A stretch of 64,000 bases of DNA from Lewinella sp. 4G2. GTDB lineage: Bacteria; Bacteroidota; Bacteroidia; Chitinophagales; Saprospiraceae. The stretch covers positions 744,001-808,000 of the forward strand of contig NZ_LVWJ02000014.1 of assembly GCF_001625015.1 (NCBI RefSeq). Reading direction: 5' to 3'. Of this stretch, positions 44,816 through 53,400 are shown in pieces; within the stretch, counting starts at the first letter, position 1; every line of letters starts with the position of its first letter. A program made the translations under genes and the position numbers. The notes beneath the pieces are model-generated. The model was not told where the DNA came from. It saw nothing but the letters and a program-made list of their open reading frames with translations, and made no database searches.

Positions 44816-45229
44816 TTACTTCTTCCAGGCGCCGTAGCCACCCAGCAGATTGTAAACTTCGCCGTAACCTAATTCGTCCATTGCCGTGCAGGCCTTGGCG
44901 CTGCGGCCACCCGAGGCGCAGTAGACCAGGTAGGTTTTGTCGGGATCGAGAGCCGCGAGTTCGGCTGCAAAGTTGGGGGAGCGGTAGTCCAATTCAACGG
45001 CGCCTTCAATTTTGCCGCGGGCTATTTCGCCGCGGGTGCGGACGTCCAGTACGACCGTATTGGATTCCTTCATTTTTGCGGCGAATTCCTCCGCCGTCAG
45101 ATCCTGGTGAACGGTTGGGGCTTGTCCTGTTTCCGATCCGTTCACGGCACCTGCGTCAGCGCCCGACTGGCTATTGCAGGCGGTGACGGTAAGCAGGCAG
45201 AAAAGGAAACATAGGGTGCGGAAAATCAT
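44816..45229 (-). CDS. Rhodanese-like lipoprotein
   Basis: A 137-residue protein. The lipobox is VTAC (Cys18), followed by a linker SQSGADAGAVNGSETG and one rhodanese domain (about 43-137) with the Cys loop YCASGGRSAKAC and the final NLLGGYGAWKK. It should act on the periplasmic side as a sulfur carrier or sulfurtransferase. It overlaps the upstream rhodanese gene by four bases (ATGA). A perfect copy of the dispersed repeat encodes part of its linker. Confidence 0.88.
   Translation of the reverse strand: MIFRTLCFLFCLLTVTACNSQSGADAGAVNGSETGQAPTVHQDLTAEEFAAKMKESNTVVLDVRTRGEIARGKIEGAVELDYRSPNFAAELAALDPDKTYLVYCASGGRSAKACTAMDELGYGEVYNLLGGYGAWKK
45147..45164 (-). repeat. Dispersed repeat A, copy 13 (rhodanese lipoprotein linker)
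   Basis: Full match, coding GADAGA just after the lipid-modified Cys. Confidence 0.7.
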
Positions 45230-45579
45230 AGTTCGTAGGCGTTGATGCCACCGTCCAGGTGGATGAGTTTAGTGATGCCGGCATTGCGCATGAGGGTGCA
45301 GGCGCGCACCGAACGACGGCCGCTGCGGCAGTAAACGAGGTATTGCGTGTCAGGATCGAGTCGCTCCATTTCCTCAAGAAAATCCGGACCTAGGTAGTTC
45401 ATATTGACTGCGCCTTCCAGATGGTAAGTCTCGAATTCGGTGGGGGCGCGGACGTCCAGCACCGTACCCGCCGGGGCGGTGGCGCGCAGCTTGTCAAATT
45501 CTGCGGGTCCGACGTTGACGAGTTCCTGTTTGAGGATCTGCCAGCGGGGAATGGGGCAAGCGGGAGGGCCGGAGGACAT
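45226..45579 (-). CDS. Single-domain rhodanese-like protein
   Basis: A 117-residue protein without signal peptide. It starts MSSGPPACPIPRWQILKQELVNVGPAEF. The rhodanese domain has LDVRAPTEFETYHLEGAVNMNYLG and the active-site loop YCRSGRRSVRAC, ending LDGGINAYEL. It is probably cytosolic, while the coupled downstream gene makes a lipoprotein, so the pair could handle sulfur on both sides of the membrane. That last point is inference. Confidence 0.87.
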   Translation of the reverse strand: MSSGPPACPIPRWQILKQELVNVGPAEFDKLRATAPAGTVLDVRAPTEFETYHLEGAVNMNYLGPDFLEEMERLDPDTQYLVYCRSGRRSVRACTLMRNAGITKLIHLDGGINAYEL

Positions 45580-45675
45580 GGGAGAAGGTTTGGGTGGAAT
45601 ACAAATTTAGGGGGTAGTCGGTTATTTACGTTCTTTGTTATTGTGAAGGATAGTCAGCAATTTCGGTCGGGGCCA

Positions 45676-47739
45676 ATGGTGCTGGATAAGGTTCCGCTGC
45701 TGCTGCCACTGCTCACTTTCCTGGTCGGTATTTTCCTGGCGGACTTCGCTGGCCTTCCCGATTTACCCTGGTTATTACCCGCCGTAGCCGGCTTGAGCCT
45801 GGCGGCGGGGCTGGCGTACGCACTCCGCGGCCGCTTCTTGCTGCCGCGTAATTTACCGGTGGTCCTGGGTCTACTGGCCGTCCTGATGCTTGGCTTTTGG
45901 CGGAGTGGCGACGCTCATTTGCCCAATAAGACGAACTACTTCGCTCCGGTACTGGCGCAGGAGAACCTTCTCGGCGCTGAGATCATCAGCCTGCGGGCCA
46001 GCGAGCGGAGCCTTCGTTTGATCGTCGATGCGGAGACCATATATAAGGATACGCTTGGCCGGCCCGCTACTGGCCGCTTGCTCGTTTATTTACCGCCCGA
46101 CATAAAGTCTGCTTCCCTGCGGGCGGGTGACCGAATTTTGGTGCAGGGCGACGTATCAACAATTTCGCCACCCCTCAATCCCGCTACTTTTGATGCTCCG
46201 GCGTACTGGGCTAGCCAGGGGATCTATCATCAACTCCGAGTCCGGGACAGCAAGGCTTGGCGTCATCTACCCAATGAATCCTGGGCACCACGGGCGGCGG
46301 CCGAACGCGTTCGCAAATGGTGGTTCAAAAGCTTCCAACCCTACCTGGTGGGGGATGATCTGGCGGTAGCTTCGGCCCTCATCATGGGTAAGAAGGACCT
46401 GCTGACGACGGAGGTACGGTCTCAGTACTCCGATACCGGCGCCATGCACGTGCTGGCGGTTTCCGGTTTGCACGTGGGGATTATTTTACTGATCCTGCGC
46501 AGCTTGTTTCAGCTGCTCCCCGGTCGCAATTCCAGGTCTGGCCGGTTTTTGGAGACGCTCGTTACGGTGCTGGCCATTTGGGCGTTTGCCTACGTGAGTG
46601 GCTTGAGCCCGTCCGTCCGCCGGGCCGCGATCATGTTCTCCATCATTGCGGCGGGGCGCTTGACGGCGCGGCACTCCTACCTCCTTAATACCTTGGCCGG
46701 CGCGGCACTTCTGATGCTGGTGCTGGAACCCGGGCAGTGGCGGCAGATTGGTTTTCAGTTGTCCTTCCTGGCCCTACTCGGCATCGTTTGGTTCGCCACG
46801 CCGCTGCAGCGATTGGTGCCGGGCCGCGGTTGGCCCTGGGAGAGTCTCAAGGCGGGGGTGGCGGCCTCCATCGGTGCGCAACTGGGCACCTTACCGGTGG
46901 CGCTTTACGTGTTTCGTTCCTTCCCGCTCTACTTCATGTTGAGTGGTTCGGCGGTGGTTATTTTCGCTTACCTAGCCATGTGCGGCGGCTTGCTCCACGG
47001 AGCCATTTACGCCTGTTTCGGTTTCGGGGAACTGACAAATCTGACGGGCTGGGCTCTGGCGCGCATCATCGAATTGCAGAATGCCTTCATCTACGCCTTC
47101 GCCCAATTACCCGGTGGGGTACTGGAGCTGCAGACCTTCTCGATCTGGTCGGCACTCCTCACGTTTGCTTGCGTGTTGGCCCTGGCGCACTACGTCAATT
47201 ATCGGAAACGAACGGTACTCTACGCCGCGCTGCTGTTGCTGGCCGTTACCATCATTTCGGCGCTGCCGCAGGTGCGGGGTGATGGGGCAAGCAGTACGGT
47301 AACCGTCTACCACCTCAGCCGTAAATCCTTGGTGGATTGGACAAACCCCGAAGGTGCCTTCGCCCTGGGTGATGAGTTAGAGCCGGACAGGATTGATTTC
47401 CAGGTAAGTCCAAACCGTAAGGAATTGGGCTATACCGTTGATTCAATTCTGGCCATCGCGGATTTGGAAACAATAGACATCAACGGCACTACCTGGCTCA
47501 TCCTGGATGGGAAACGCCGGGACCGGCCGGTGGACATTACCGCCCCCTACGTCCTGATCAGGAATGACCTCCGGCCGGGCGCTTTCGCTGACGTTGACAT
47601 CCCACCAGAGACGACCTTAATCGTAGATGGTAGCAACCCACCTTGGAGGTATGCGGACTGGGAAGCTTTTGCTGAGGAGCGTGGGGTGGAGGTTTGGGTA
47701 ACGGGGATTCGGGGGGCGTTTTTGATTCGGGGCCAGTAG
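45676..47739 (+). CDS. ComEC/Rec2 family DNA-uptake channel-like protein
   Basis: About 687 residues. N-terminal helices and a DUF4131-like soluble part (about 45-200, FWRSGDAHLPNK, PATGRLLVYLPPD) come first. The competence domain follows (about 230-500) with SALIMGKKDLLTTEVRSQYSDTGAMHVLAVSGLHVGIILL and SGLSPSVRRAAIMFSI. The C-terminal 150 residues are soluble but show no HxHxDH metallo-beta-lactamase motif, so this is the short ComEC form. I start it at the ATG at 45676, because the open frame upstream is antisense to the rhodanese gene. A repeat copy marks the junction to the C-terminal part (SALPQVR). Confidence 0.87.
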   Translation: MVLDKVPLLLPLLTFLVGIFLADFAGLPDLPWLLPAVAGLSLAAGLAYALRGRFLLPRNLPVVLGLLAVLMLGFWRSGDAHLPNKTNYFAPVLAQENLLGAEIISLRASERSLRLIVDAETIYKDTLGRPATGRLLVYLPPDIKSASLRAGDRILVQGDVSTISPPLNPATFDAPAYWASQGIYHQLRVRDSKAWRHLPNESWAPRAAAERVRKWWFKSFQPYLVGDDLAVASALIMGKKDLLTTEVRSQYSDTGAMHVLAVSGLHVGIILLILRSLFQLLPGRNSRSGRFLETLVTVLAIWAFAYVSGLSPSVRRAAIMFSIIAAGRLTARHSYLLNTLAGAALLMLVLEPGQWRQIGFQLSFLALLGIVWFATPLQRLVPGRGWPWESLKAGVAASIGAQLGTLPVALYVFRSFPLYFMLSGSAVVIFAYLAMCGGLLHGAIYACFGFGELTNLTGWALARIIELQNAFIYAFAQLPGGVLELQTFSIWSALLTFACVLALAHYVNYRKRTVLYAALLLLAVTIISALPQVRGDGASSTVTVYHLSRKSLVDWTNPEGAFALGDELEPDRIDFQVSPNRKELGYTVDSILAIADLETIDINGTTWLILDGKRRDRPVDITAPYVLIRNDLRPGAFADVDIPPETTLIVDGSNPPWRYADWEAFAEERGVEVWVTGIRGAFLIRGQ
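47258..47275 (+). repeat. Dispersed repeat A, copy 14 (in the comEC-like gene)
   Basis: 17 of 18 matches, coding SALPQVR at a domain junction. An exact GGGCAAGCA companion lies at 47285-47293, after 9 nt. Confidence 0.75.
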
Positions 47740-48173
47740 CTCGGTGGCTGATGTTGTACCTATTTCGCAGGAGTTGGGGAGGCCTGCGGCGCTTTTGCCT
47801 CCGGCGGTTGCGGGAGAGTAAGAAGAGGCGGTGGAGAAATTGAGGTTTTTGACTGCCTTTTCGACTGTACCAGCCTGTTGCGATTGGGTTTCGCAGGAGA
47901 GGTAGAGCATTGGAGAACAAGAGGCTTACGCTGGAGTACACTGTCCGCCCCGAAGGGCCGGCTTGCGTAGCGATGGCCCACCGGCAGGTGGCCCATTCTA
48001 CTTTGGGCAGGTGGCCAATTCAACTACGGACGATTGACCCATTCCACCAAAAAAAACCCACCAACCTTACCAACATATCAATTTTTTACCATGCGTATGT
48101 CACATGAGAAGCAATCCCTTACGTAGGCCAATTTTCAAGGTCCTTTTGGGGAATACCGTTGGTAAATGCCCCT

Positions 48174-48182
48174 TTATCCACA
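48174..48182 (+). promoter_or_regulatory. DnaA box, exact consensus
   Basis: TTATCCACA, a full match to the bacterial DnaA box, in the candidate origin. Confidence 0.75.
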
Positions 48183-48187
48183 GCTCT

Positions 48188-48205
48188 GCACCGGCGGCAG
48201 CGCCC
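48188..48205 (-). repeat. Dispersed repeat A, copy 15 (in the candidate origin)
   Basis: 17 of 18 matches, located between the two perfect DnaA boxes. Confidence 0.65.
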
Positions 48206-48215
48206 GTTAGTCTTG

Positions 48216-48224
48216 TTATCCACA
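48216..48224 (+). promoter_or_regulatory. DnaA box, exact consensus
   Basis: A second TTATCCACA on the same strand, 42 bp after the first (about four helical turns). Confidence 0.75.
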
Positions 48225-48331
48225 AAATCACAGGGTGGGCGTTTCATTCTCCACCTACCACTGACACTTTGGGGTCAAATTTCCCCAGGCAAATGGGAAA
48301 AAGTTATTCCGTTGACAATTCAGCGACTGGC

Positions 48332-48340
48332 TGTGGATAG
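48332..48340 (-). promoter_or_regulatory. DnaA box, one mismatch
   Basis: CTATCCACA read on the minus strand, facing the first two boxes. Confidence 0.6.
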
Positions 48341-48384
48341 TTTTGTAAACCCGCATCAATAAAGGGTTTACGTTGTTAGGAGAC

Positions 48385-48393
48385 TGTGGAAAA
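48385..48393 (-). promoter_or_regulatory. DnaA box, one mismatch
   Basis: TTTTCCACA read on the minus strand. A weaker AAATCCACA follows on the plus strand at 48451-48459. Confidence 0.55.
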
Positions 48394-48473
48394 TGTTAGG
48401 CGAAATGGGGATAATAAGAATACCAAAGGTATGGCTTGAATCTTCTCACCAAATCCACAGCCCTAATAGTAAT

Positions 48474-48515
48474 AAGGGGATTTAAATTTTAAAAAAGTAT
48501 TAATAACTATTATAG
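48474..48515. other. Candidate DNA-unwinding element
   Basis: An A/T-rich run: all but about three of the 35 bases at 48481-48515 are A or T, in a GC-rich genome. It adjoins the DnaA-box cluster and ends at the ctaA start codon. It may also serve as the ctaA promoter region. Confidence 0.6.
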
Positions 48516-48516
48516 A

Positions 48517-49632
48517 ATGGGTGAAATCGGGAAAATCCAGGACGTGAAGGTGAAGGACCGGCGTTCGACCTACCCCGCCGCGGTGAAGTGGTGGCTGATT
48601 GCCGGCGTGATCCTCGTCATCGGCCAGGTTGTGATTGGTGGGATTACCCGGCTGACGGAGTCCGGCCTCAGTATTACCGAGTGGGAGCCGCTCAGCGGGG
48701 CCATGCCGCCCCTAAACGCAGCAGACTGGGCCGTGGAGTTCGATAAGTACAAAGCCTCGCCCCAGTACGAGAAGATCTTTGCCGACATTACGATGGCCGA
48801 ATTCAAGTTCATCTACTTCTGGGAATGGTTCCACCGGCAGTGGGCGCGGATGATGGGGTTAATCTTTGCCGTGGGGTTCGTCATCTTTTGGCGCAAGGGG
48901 TGGCTGGACCGGCCCCTGATGAAACGATTGGGCGTTACGGTAGCCCTGGCGGCCTTAGCGGCGAGCTTCGGCTGGATCATGGTCGCCAGTGGCCTCCACG
49001 ACCGCCCGTGGGTGAATGCTTACAAGCTGACGATTCACCTGAGCCTGGGGATTACCCTCTTTTCCTACCTTTTGTGGACAACTTTCAAAGTTATTCAGCC
49101 CAAGCAGCGGACTTTTCCACGAGTTGCTGTGGATAAGTGGCGGTGGCCCCTCAACGTATTCCTCATTATTCAGCTGATTTTGGGTGGGATCATGTCCGGG
49201 GCACGGGCAGCGCTACCCTACCCCACATGGCCAAGTATGAATGGAGATTTTATTCCACCGGTTTTGCTCAACGGAATCAACTGGACTGTGGAGAACATGG
49301 TGAACTACGAGCAGAGCCTCTTCCAACCGGCCTTAATTCAGTTCTTCCACCGGTTGACGGCTTATACCCTGGTAATCATCACTTTAGCCTACGCGATTGC
49401 CGTGTTTAGGGACCCACTGGCCCGGGTTTTACGCAAGCCTACCCTACTGTTGGTAACCCTGTTGGTAACTCAGGTAATAATTGGCATCGCTACGGTAGTA
49501 TCGAGTATTGGTCAGGTACCGGTAGGTCTTGGAGTAGCCCACCAATTCACGGCTATCGTACTGGTGGGCACGCTTTTATACCTGAATTACACACATGCCC
49601 CCGGAAAGCTGTTGAAAACTGTGGAGAAGTAG
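48517..49632 (+). CDS. ctaA: Heme A synthase (COX15/CtaA family)
   Basis: A 371-residue membrane enzyme that oxidises heme O to heme A for cytochrome oxidase. It has eight helices. The conserved His residues can be placed in WFHRQWARMMG, TIHLSLGIT, FFHRLTAYTL and VAHQFTAIVLVG. The signature GGITRLTESGLSITEWEPLSGAMPP and the MVASGLHDRPWVNAYKL loop point to the COX15 (type 2) branch. It suggests an aerobic aa3-type oxidase elsewhere in the genome. An exact DnaA box lies inside the gene at 49128-49136. Confidence 0.93.
   Translation: MGEIGKIQDVKVKDRRSTYPAAVKWWLIAGVILVIGQVVIGGITRLTESGLSITEWEPLSGAMPPLNAADWAVEFDKYKASPQYEKIFADITMAEFKFIYFWEWFHRQWARMMGLIFAVGFVIFWRKGWLDRPLMKRLGVTVALAALAASFGWIMVASGLHDRPWVNAYKLTIHLSLGITLFSYLLWTTFKVIQPKQRTFPRVAVDKWRWPLNVFLIIQLILGGIMSGARAALPYPTWPSMNGDFIPPVLLNGINWTVENMVNYEQSLFQPALIQFFHRLTAYTLVIITLAYAIAVFRDPLARVLRKPTLLLVTLLVTQVIIGIATVVSSIGQVPVGLGVAHQFTAIVLVGTLLYLNYTHAPGKLLKTVEK
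49128..49136 (-). promoter_or_regulatory. DnaA box inside ctaA, exact consensus
   Basis: TTATCCACA on the minus strand. Two one-mismatch boxes (TTCTCCACA on the minus strand) lie at 49287-49295 and 49620-49628, so the box-rich region may extend through ctaA. Confidence 0.5.
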
Positions 49633-49793
49633 GTGGAAAAAGCCACTTTGAAAATTTTGTGGACTCGTTTCCCTTCATTATGAGGCGAAAATTCGCATTT
49701 CTAAGTCCCCAGAAATTGTGGTAAATGTGGAATATGTTTGTTACGCCCTGGCGTCCTTATTGTTAGGGCCAGCTTCCGTACTGAAAGGCGGAT

Positions 49794-50162
49794 TTATGCA
49801 CTGCGCCAGTCCTTCTTTCTTTGGTTGACGTACTGCCCGCCCATGAAGATGGCGAGGAGGAAATGAAGTAGCATCGCTCGGGCATCCGGGTTTTGCAGCC
49901 CCTGTACGATGGCCATTCCGATGTGGAAGATGGTCAGGATGCCGGTGACGTTCAGGACCAACTCCCGGTTATCTTTCTTTAGGTAAGCAACCAACGAAAG
50001 CGCCGCCAAGACACCCGCTGCCAGACCGTACATGTTCATTAACATGGCGTAGCTCTGCCCCTGACCATCACTGAAACCGGGTACCAGATCGGGCGCGCCG
50101 GGGTAAAAAAGAAAGAGTAGCGCGACGATGCCCTCAATAAGGGTATGGATCAGGAGGATCAT
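49794..50162 (-). CDS. Small four-helix membrane protein of unknown function
   Basis: A 122-residue protein with four hydrophobic segments (about 5-22, 40-60, 70-88 and 95-112). Loops contain PGAPDLVPGFSDGQGQSY and NPDARAMLLHF, and the C-terminus is basic. I do not recognise the family. It is the only minus-strand gene to the right of the candidate origin. The ATG at 50162 opens directly into the first helix. Confidence 0.72.
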   Translation of the reverse strand: MILLIHTLIEGIVALLFLFYPGAPDLVPGFSDGQGQSYAMLMNMYGLAAGVLAALSLVAYLKKDNRELVLNVTGILTIFHIGMAIVQGLQNPDARAMLLHFLLAIFMGGQYVNQRKKDWRSA

Positions 50163-50473
50163 ATAGTTGGCTTTGGTGAAATAGCGGGCAGTTGACGTAC
50201 CGATCTACCGGATTAGTAGCTCCGCAGGAGTAAGCTTACAAAGCTTTGCGCATCTGGTTCTTTGTTTTATCGGTTCAACGCCAATCATATTGCCATCTTC
50301 CGCGTGACAAAAGCTAATTTTTTGAGTGGCTCGAGCGTTGTCCTTCAACCCCCGGGCAGCAAATAGCTTTATCGTATCTTGTTGTCCCTTTGCAACTTGA
50401 TCACTTTTCGTTAAAGAATAGTGATGGGTTTCCCGTCTTACTTTAGAGTGTATTCCAGAATTTTCGCAATCCC
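50163..50473. other. Divergent intergenic region
   Basis: 311 bp between the small membrane protein gene and the DUF4175 gene, which point away from each other, so it must hold both promoters. I see a 10-bp palindrome GTAAGCTTAC but no exact TAnnTTTG element and no gene. Confidence 0.4.
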
Positions 50474-53400
50474 ATGCCTCACGCCAACCAATCGGTCTCC
50501 AGCCATTACGATCAGCTGATTCAAAAATTGGATCAGTTTACCCGTAAGTACTACATCAATAGTGTCATTCGCGGCCTGCTTTACACGGTAGGTCTGGTAC
50601 TTGCGTTGTTTCTGCTAGTCAGCTTACTGGAGAGCCAGTTCTACTTCAGCACGGGGACTCGCAAATTAATGTTCTACGGTTTCCTTGGGCTCAGTGTATT
50701 TGCCCTCGGTGCCTGGGTGCTTTTGCCTCTGAGCCGTTACTTCCGTTTGGGAAGCGTGATCAGCCACGAAAAGGCGGCGGAAATGATTGGCCGCCACTTC
50801 ACCAATGTGAAGGATAAACTACTCAACGTCCTCCAACTTCGCCGTCAGGCCGGGGATGCGGGAGACTCCGCTCTGCTGCTGGCTTCCATCGATCAGAAGT
50901 CAGCTGAGATCAGCCCGGTACCTTTTCGCTCCGCGATCGACCTGGGTGAGAACCGCCGTTACCTGAAGTTTGCGTTGCCGCCGCTGCTGTTACTGTTCGT
51001 TATCCTCTTCGCCGCTCCGAGCCTCATCAAAGATTCTACCAACCGGCTGATTCGTAACGGCGATACGTTTGAACGGCCCGCCCCCTTCCACTTTGCGCTG
51101 CAGGGTGCGGAAGATTTGGAAGTGATTCAATACGGTGATTTTCCCATCACGGTAAAGGTCGAAGGCGACGTACTGCCCGCCGATGCCTACGTAGAAGTGG
51201 ATGGCTACCGTTACCGCCTGCAAAAGGAGAATGCGAACACGTTCACCTACAAATTCAGCAACGTCCAGGAGGATACCAAATTCAAATTCCTCGCCGCTGA
51301 GGAGGAAAGTGAGGACTACACGCTGGCCATCCTACCGAAACCAAACATCGCCTCCTTCACCGCCGAGTTGGACTACCCCAACTACCTGCGCCGCAAGGAT
51401 GAATCCGTCACCAATATCGGTGACCTGACCGTGCCCGCCGGTACCCGCATCAAGTGGGTCTTCGATACGGAGAATACGGACAACATCAGCCTGCTCTTCG
51501 CTAACCAGGGTGAATTGACGGAAGTTCGCCGCGACGGTAACGACCTGTTCAGCTTTGACGCCCGGGCCCTCCGCAATGACCGCTACACCCTTTATGTGGG
51601 TAATGACCGTCTGCCCTTGGCCGATTCCGTTAGCTACAACCTGTCCGTCATCCCCGATCTCCACCCGCAGATCTCCGTGGAGATGTTCCCGGACAGCACG
51701 GACGAAAAGCTACTCTTTTTTGCTGGGGAGGCCTCCGACGACCACGGTCTGACGAGTATTCGCTTCGTCTACCGTGTCAAGAGTGGCAAGACTGGAGTCG
51801 AGGGTGAGGAACAAGTGGTGCCCATCAGTGGCCCCGCCGGTAAATCCGCCCGTTACGATTACGTCTGGGATTTGGTTAACGACCTACAGTTGGAGCCAGG
51901 AGATGAGCTGACTTACTATTTCGAGACCTTTGACAACGACGCGATCAACAACTACAAGAGCGCGCGCACGGGAGTGATGGCGTTCCGCAACCCCTCGACG
52001 GAAGAATTAGAAGAAAAAGCCGAAGCCAATGACAGCAAGGTCAAGGACCAACTCAAAAAAGCACTCGACGCTACCAAAAAACTGAAGGAAGACACCAAGG
52101 ATCTCAGGGAAAAGATGCTCCAGGAAGAAGAGATGGACTGGAAGATCAAGAAGGAACTCGAAAAACTGCAGGAGCGCCAGCAGGAAGTCCAACAACAAAT
52201 GCAGGAAGCCCAGAAAGCCTTCGAGGAAAACCTGGAGAATCAATCCCAGCAGGATCAGGACATCCAAGACAAGCAGGAAAAACTCCAGGAGATGTTCCAG
52301 GAGTCCGCCAATGAGGAGATGGAGGAGCTCATGAAGCAGATCCAGGAACTGATGGAGGAACTCAACAAGGACGAAGCCCTCAAGAAAATGGAGGACATGG
52401 AAATGTCCGACGAAGAAACGGAAGCCGAACTCGACCGCATGCTCGAACTCTTCAAGGAGTTGGAAGTAGAAAAGGAAATGCAGGAAACCATCGACAAACT
52501 CGAAGAGCTGGCCAAAGAACAGGAAGAGCTCGCCGAGGAAACGGAGAAGGGCGAAACTCCCCAGGAAGAACTGGAGGAGAAGCAGGAAGAAATCAAAGAG
52601 GAATTCGAAAAACTGCAGGAGAAACTCGAAGAAACCGAAGAGAAAAACGAAGAACTCGAAAAGCCTATGGATCTCGAGACGGAGCCAGAAGCTCAGGAAG
52701 AGATCAAGGAAAGCATGGACAAGGCCCAGGAGGAGATGAAAAAGGACGATAACGCCGCCGCCTCCGAACAACAGAAAAAGGCCAGCCAGAAAATGAAGGA
52801 AATGGCTGAATCCATGGCCGGCTCCATGGACGCCATGGCCAAAGAAGGTGCCGAAGAAGACCTCGAAGCCATGCGCCAACTACTGGAAAATATCGTCGAC
52901 CTGAGTTTCGACCAGGAGGAAACGATGAACGATCTTCAGAAGACCACGGTGAACACTCCGCGTTACGTGGAACTGGTTCAGGATCAGTTCCAGATCAATA
53001 ACGACTTTGAACTGGTGCGTGATTCCCTCAACGCCCTGGCCAAGCGCAATTTTGAGATTGAAAGTTTCGTCACCGAGAAAGTAAGTGAGATCCGCCTCAA
53101 CCTCAAGAACACCGTCAAGGAATTGGAAGAACGCCGTACTCCCCAGGCCGGCAACGTGCAACAACGCGCTATGACGGGCCTGAACGATCTCGCCCTCATG
53201 ATGAGCGAGAGCATGGCCAACGCCCAGCAACAAATGGCGGGGATGATGGCCGGCGACCAGCAGTGTGAATCACCCGGCTCCGGTAAGGGTAGCAAACCCG
53301 GTAAACCCAGCTCCAACCCCGGTTCTGACGGCCAACGTAGCCTCAATGACGCTATGGAAAGCATGAGCCAAGGCCAGAAAGGCCAGGACGGCTCCGAAGG

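Larger units (their letters stand above)
47740..48516. other. Intergenic region, candidate replication origin
   Basis: 777 bp with no supported gene, the longest gap in the window. The first 300 bp are GC-rich with a duplicated GGCAGGTGGCC (47983-47993 and 48006-48016). From 48170 on there are several DnaA-box-like 9-mers on both strands, a copy of the dispersed repeat and, at the end, an A/T-rich stretch immediately before ctaA. Box arrays next to an unwinding element are the classical plan of oriC. The dnaA gene is not adjacent, which is common in this phylum. Confidence 0.7.

Noticed and set aside
45421..45675. An N-terminal extension of 85 residues of the comEC-like frame
   Set aside because: It is antisense to the conserved rhodanese gene, and the first hydrophobic helix begins only after the ATG at 45676.
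52007..52879. A 290-codon minus-strand frame rich in Phe and Leu
   Set aside because: It is the antisense of the Glu/Lys coiled coil of the DUF4175 protein, which automatically gives Phe/Leu codons and imitates a membrane protein.
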